8,497 bases of DNA, from contig CAXUEY010000225.1 in NCBI GenBank assembly GCA_964250225.1, positions 1-8,497 of the forward strand, read 5' to 3'. The translations under genes and the position numbers were made by a program. This DNA is from Paraktedonobacter sp964250225 (GTDB taxonomy: Bacteria; Chloroflexota; Ktedonobacteria; Ktedonobacterales; Ktedonobacteraceae). Of the stretch, positions 6,297-8,497 are shown piece after piece (positions within the stretch are counted from its first letter, which is position 1; each line of letters begins with the position of its first letter). The notes under the pieces were generated by a model. The model was not told the DNA's origin. It saw nothing but the letters and a program-made list of their open reading frames with translations, and did no database searches.

Positions 6297-6722
6297 CTAA
6301 TCGTTAACGGTAATACCCATGCTGCGAGCGGTGCCGATCACCATGCTCTCAGCGCCTTCAATGTCAATCGCATTGAGGTCTTTCATCTTGATTTCGGCGA
6401 TCTCGCGCAGCTTGGCGCGGTCGATAGCGCCAACTTTGGCCTTGTTCGCCGTGGGCGAACCTTTATCCACGCCAGCCGCTTTCTTCAGCAGATCCGGCAC
6501 AGGCGGGGTTTTGGTGACAAAAGTAAACGAGCGATCCTCGAAGATCGTAATTTCGGCAGGAATGACCATGCCAGCCTGACTGGCGGTACGCTCGTTGTAC
6601 TCCTTACAGAACGCCATAATGTTGACGCCCTGAGGTCCGAGCGCGGTACCGATTGGCGGCGCCGGGTTCGCTTTCCCTGCCGGGATTTGTAGTTTCACTA
6701 CAGCTTTTACGCGTTTTGCCAT
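6297..6722 (-). CDS. rplK: 50S ribosomal protein L11
   Basis: GTPase-centre protein on 23S rRNA helices 43-44, needed for factor-dependent steps and stringent signalling. The 141-residue protein has the N-terminal domain with GKANPAPPIGTALGPQGVNI at 16-35 and AFCKEYN at 37-43, then the RNA-binding C-terminal domain (KKAAGVDKGSP at 80-90, TARSMGI at 131-137). The Shine-Dalgarno before the ATG at 6722 is weak, with only GTGAG-like bases. The 96-nt gap from nusG holds a small TGGC/GCCA hairpin but no clear promoter. An L1-responsive site would be expected in this leader, but I could not identify one. Confidence 0.98.
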   Translation of the reverse strand: MAKRVKAVVKLQIPAGKANPAPPIGTALGPQGVNIMAFCKEYNERTASQAGMVIPAEITIFEDRSFTFVTKTPPVPDLLKKAAGVDKGSPTANKAKVGAIDRAKLREIAEIKMKDLNAIDIEGAESMVIGTARSMGITVND

Positions 6723-6818
6723 GTAACTTACTCACTTCTCACAAAAAGACATAGACGTACTCGCTTCCGATCCAGCTAAAAACGCGTTGTGGCGTCCTGC
6801 CAGAGTGGAAAACGGGAG

Positions 6819-7409
6819 CTAAATTTTTTCAACCTGGAGAAAATCCAGGACGACGGGCGTTTCACGTCCAAAGAAAGAGACAAGGACGGTCACCTTGTTC
6901 TTATCCACATTAATATCGCTGACCGTGCCGATAAACTCGGTGAACGGTCCATCAATCACACGTACACTCTGACCTTTAGAGAAATTGACTTTGGCTTTGG
7001 GTTTCTCCGTCTCTTTGGTGGCCTGCTTCAGAATCGAGCGCATCTCATCTTCCTGCAAGGGCACCGGTTTTGTGCCAGACCCAACAAAGCTTGTGACACC
7101 AGGCGTGTTACGCACAACATACCAGGCCTCGTCGCTCATGACCATCTCCACCAGCACATAGCCAGGGAAGACCTTGCGTTGCACTGTGCGCCGCTGGCCC
7201 TGTTTGATCTCCACCTCTTCTTCCATCGGCACAATGATCCGAAAGATCTTGTTGCGCATATCCATCGAGGCGATGCGCGCTTCGAGATGGCTCTTTACCT
7301 TATTCTCGTAGCCCGAATAGGTATGGATGGCGTACCAGACAGGATCTCCTGTCCCATCGCTTTTACGCGGCTCCGGCAGCTCAGATTCATTGGTATGTTC
7401 AGTAACCAC
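6819..7409 (-). CDS. nusG: Transcription elongation/antitermination factor NusG
   Basis: Binds the clamp of RNA polymerase and, through its KOW domain, S10 or Rho. The 196-residue protein has a polar 24-residue N-terminal extension, then the NGN domain from WYAIHTYSGYENKV at 25-38 through RKVFPGYVLVEM at 78-89 and TPGVTSFVG at 102-110. An acidic/Lys linker follows at about 120-142, then the KOW domain at 146-196 (GQSVRVIDGPFTEFIGTV at 146-163). The start is GTG at 7409 with GAGGGG 7 nt upstream. An ATG eight bases earlier is in another frame and yields only a spurious ORF. Order secE-nusG-rplK is conserved in bacteria. Confidence 0.97.
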   Translation of the reverse strand: MVTEHTNESELPEPRKSDGTGDPVWYAIHTYSGYENKVKSHLEARIASMDMRNKIFRIIVPMEEEVEIKQGQRRTVQRKVFPGYVLVEMVMSDEAWYVVRNTPGVTSFVGSGTKPVPLQEDEMRSILKQATKETEKPKAKVNFSKGQSVRVIDGPFTEFIGTVSDINVDKNKVTVLVSFFGRETPVVLDFLQVEKI

Positions 7410-7448
7410 AGCATTTCCCCTCGTTCATTCCCTGGGTCGCACGCACAA

Positions 7449-7841
7449 CTATTTGCCGGTGATAAGCTTGAAGAGCTGGAACAGCCCCGCATCTACCAGG
7501 CCTAAGATGATACCAACGACCAGAGAGAGCGCAATCACCGCAATCGTCATGTTCCGGGCCTCCAATAGCGTTGGCCAGGTGACTTTATAGCGCAACTCAC
7601 GATACGACTCACGCACAAAACGCACGGCAGGTCGGTTCGCGAAACCTTCCGACTTCTTCGCAGCTATCGCTTTTGAAGATGCGGATACACTCCTGGTATC
7701 TCGCCGCACCGGTTTGCTCCTTCCCTCGTCGCGAGCGGACGCTTTTGCGCTTCTCGCCTCTCGCTCAGTCGCGCGCGCCTTTGGCTCTTCCATCTCGCTC
7801 TGATTGGCGCCCCTCTTTTTCTCGGACATTTTATTCGCCAC
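7449..7841 (-). CDS. secE: Preprotein translocase subunit SecE
   Basis: Small membrane subunit that clamps SecY in the SecYEG export channel. From the GTG at 7841 it has 130 residues: a long Lys/Arg/Ser/Ala-rich hydrophilic N-terminal region of about 70 residues, the amphipathic family motif RFVRESYRELRYKVTWP at 74-90 and one transmembrane helix at about 98-122 (MTIAVIALSLVVGIILGLV). It is longer than many single-helix SecE proteins because of the charged N-terminal region. The GTG has AAAGG 6 nt upstream. An ATG four codons later at 7829 is the alternative but sits about 18 nt from that site. The frame continues open through the upstream repeats to 8003, but that stretch is repeat-derived and lacks homology to SecE. 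It ends 39 bp before nusG. Confidence 0.92.
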   Translation of the reverse strand: MANKMSEKKRGANQSEMEEPKARATEREARSAKASARDEGRSKPVRRDTRSVSASSKAIAAKKSEGFANRPAVRFVRESYRELRYKVTWPTLLEARNMTIAVIALSLVVGIILGLVDAGLFQLFKLITGK

Positions 7842-7887
7842 GTTCAACCTTTCTCGATCAGTTTGCTGGGGAGTAGTGACCGCTACT

Positions 7888-8022
7888 CTCTCTATTCCGC
7901 TTGAACAAACAACTTGCTCGTTGTTTTCGATGTTCAAGCGGCAAGGAGTGACCCTCTCTATTCCGCTTGAACAAACAACTTGCTCGTTGTTTCGGATGTT
8001 CAATTGGCAAGGAGTGACCCTC
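7888..8022 (-). repeat. Tandem 66-bp hairpin repeat between rpmG and secE
   Basis: Two copies with period 66 (7888-7953 and 7954-8019) differ at four bases. The first folds as a 10-bp outer stem CCGCTTGAAC/GTTCAAGCGG (7897-7906/7932-7941), a 5-nt bulge (7927-7931), an inner stem AAACAAC/GTTGTTT (7907-7913/7920-7926) and a 6-nt loop. The second has two mismatches in the outer stem. The repeat similarity runs to the rpmG stop codon. A short GAGTAG/CTACTC hairpin (7871-7888) at the secE side looks like a third linker or a degraded unit end. Confidence 0.93.
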
Positions 8023-8192
8023 TACTTGGTTTCACGATGAGGCGTGTGTACGCGACAGGTTCTGCAGAACTTCCTCAATTCGAGGCGTTCCGGGTTGTTC
8101 TTTTTGTTTTTCGAGGTCGCATAGTTACGCTGCTTGCACTCGGTACAAGCCAGGATCGTAACAGAGCGATTCTCTTTACCTTTACTGGCCAT
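8022..8192 (-). CDS. rpmG: 50S ribosomal protein L33
   Basis: Small 50S protein near the tRNA exit site. The 56-residue product begins MASKGKENRSV and contains a zinc-ribbon pair, Cys16-x-x-Cys19 and Cys43-x-x-Cys46, so it is the zinc-binding (C+) form. NNPERLELRKFC at 32-43 and the C-terminal HRETK are typical. The ATG at 8192 has AAGGAG 6 nt upstream. It is the first gene of the secE-nusG-rplK cluster, about 40 nt after a strong promoter. Its stop codon abuts the end of the tandem repeat. Confidence 0.96.
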   Translation of the reverse strand: MASKGKENRSVTILACTECKQRNYATSKNKKNNPERLELRKFCRTCRVHTPHRETK

Positions 8193-8237
8193 GTTTTTCT
8201 CCTTATTTCAGGGATGGGAATATTGATTGCACAACGC

Positions 8238-8266
8238 ATTATATAGGTTTTCCCGATTCCTCACAA
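8238..8266 (-). promoter_or_regulatory. Sigma-70-type promoter of the rpmG-secE-nusG-rpl operon
   Basis: Minus-strand TTGTGA (8261-8266), a 17-bp spacer and TATAAT (8238-8243), giving a start near 8231 and an untranslated leader of about 40 nt before rpmG. The extended context TATAATGCG is the same as at the rpsO promoter. It separates this operon from tuf. Confidence 0.8.
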
Positions 8267-8397
8267 GGGTTCGCACCTTCCCTCACCCAAAAAACCTATC
8301 TGGCTGTGTGAAAATACCATCCCCCTCTACCATTAAAACGCAAGTCGGCAAATAACTGTCGCGGCCAGTATGGACGAGAAGCGTTTTCAAGCAGCAA

Positions 8398-8423
8398 TGT
8401 GCAGGAGAAAAGTCTCCCGCACA
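8398..8423 (-). terminator. Hairpin after tuf
   Basis: The arms at 8413-8423 and 8398-8408 form an 11-bp stem with a 4-nt loop in minus-strand RNA, with one G-U pair that would be A-C on the plus strand. It starts 18 nt after the tuf stop. The following minus sequence is only moderately U-rich, so it is a probable but atypical terminator. The rest of 8193-8441 contains the rpmG promoter and no tRNA gene. Confidence 0.65.
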
Positions 8424-8441
8424 CTCCTGACTGTTTTTTGC

Positions 8442-8497
8442 CTACTTTTCAATGGTGGTGCAGACACCCGCACCAACGGTCCGACCACCTTCACGAA
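8442..8497 (-). CDS. tuf: Elongation factor Tu, C-terminal end (partial)
   Basis: Only the last 18 codons plus part of one more are in the window: REGGRTVGAGVCTTIEK and stop. REGGRTVGAGV is the invariant C-terminal beta-barrel signature of EF-Tu, the GTPase that delivers aminoacyl-tRNA to the ribosome. The Cys-Thr-Thr after it is a less usual ending than the common V-T-x-I. tuf directly before rpmG-secE-nusG fits the usual bacterial order. The gene is cut by the window edge and is not known to be truncated. Confidence 0.93.
   Translation of the reverse strand, partial: REGGRTVGAGVCTTIEK

Noticed and set aside
6789..7505. 238-codon plus-strand frame opposite nusG
   Set aside because: It is antisense to the well-supported nusG and overlaps the secE end, with no motif or ribosome-binding site.
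7888..8022. CRISPR-like repeat array
   Set aside because: There are only two adjoining units with period 66, each an internal hairpin with no variable spacer, and no cas genes are nearby.
8193..8441. Possible tRNA-Trp gene between tuf and rpmG, suggested by GGTAGAG and GTGCGAACCC
   Set aside because: No acceptor, D-arm or anticodon stem can be paired around those words. The region is explained by the tuf hairpin and the rpmG promoter.

Overview
The window is a minus-strand block of translation, transcription and RNA-decay genes. Read in the direction of transcription, from high to low coordinates, it holds: the last codons of tuf (EF-Tu), rpmG (L33), secE, nusG, rplK (L11), rplA (L1), rplJ (L10), rplL (L7/L12), rpsO (S15), pnp (polynucleotide phosphorylase) and a family-4 uracil-DNA glycosylase. 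No plus-strand gene is convincing.

The organism is a bacterium. GC content is moderate, Shine-Dalgarno sites are canonical, GTG starts occur, and promoters look sigma-70-like (TTGTGA or TTGTAT, 17-bp spacer, TATAAT). I favour Chloroflexota, perhaps a Ktedonobacteria-like member. This rests on overall protein flavour, the Gly/Arg tail on PNPase and the missing rpoBC after rplJL. It is inference and no search could be run.

Layout: a promoter at 8238-8266 probably starts the rpmG-secE-nusG-rplK-rplA-(attenuator)-rplJ-rplL transcript. The 322-nt rplA-rplJ gap carries an L10-type leader: a putative L10-binding junction, a 9-nt antiterminator strand and a strong intrinsic terminator whose 5' arm that strand can capture. 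A second promoter (4033-4061) starts rpsO-pnp, with a structured 480-nt rpsO-pnp gap. The glycosylase follows pnp after two hairpins.

The most unusual content is non-coding. Two intergenic gaps, rplJ-rplL and rpmG-secE, are each mostly filled by a tandem pair of about 65-nt units folding into a bulged hairpin. The two pairs differ in sequence but share the same geometry (outer stem, 5-nt one-sided bulge, 7-bp inner stem, 6-nt loop), the flank TATTCCGCTT and similar linkers. Five stem positions differ by compensatory base-pair changes. I read this as one structured element, RNA motif or palindromic DNA repeat, inserted as dimers inside ribosomal-protein operons. I do not recognise it as a described family.

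The genes supply ribosomal stalk and core proteins (L7/L12, L10, L11, L1, L33, S15), elongation (EF-Tu), transcription-translation coupling (NusG), protein export (SecE), RNA turnover (PNPase) and DNA repair.
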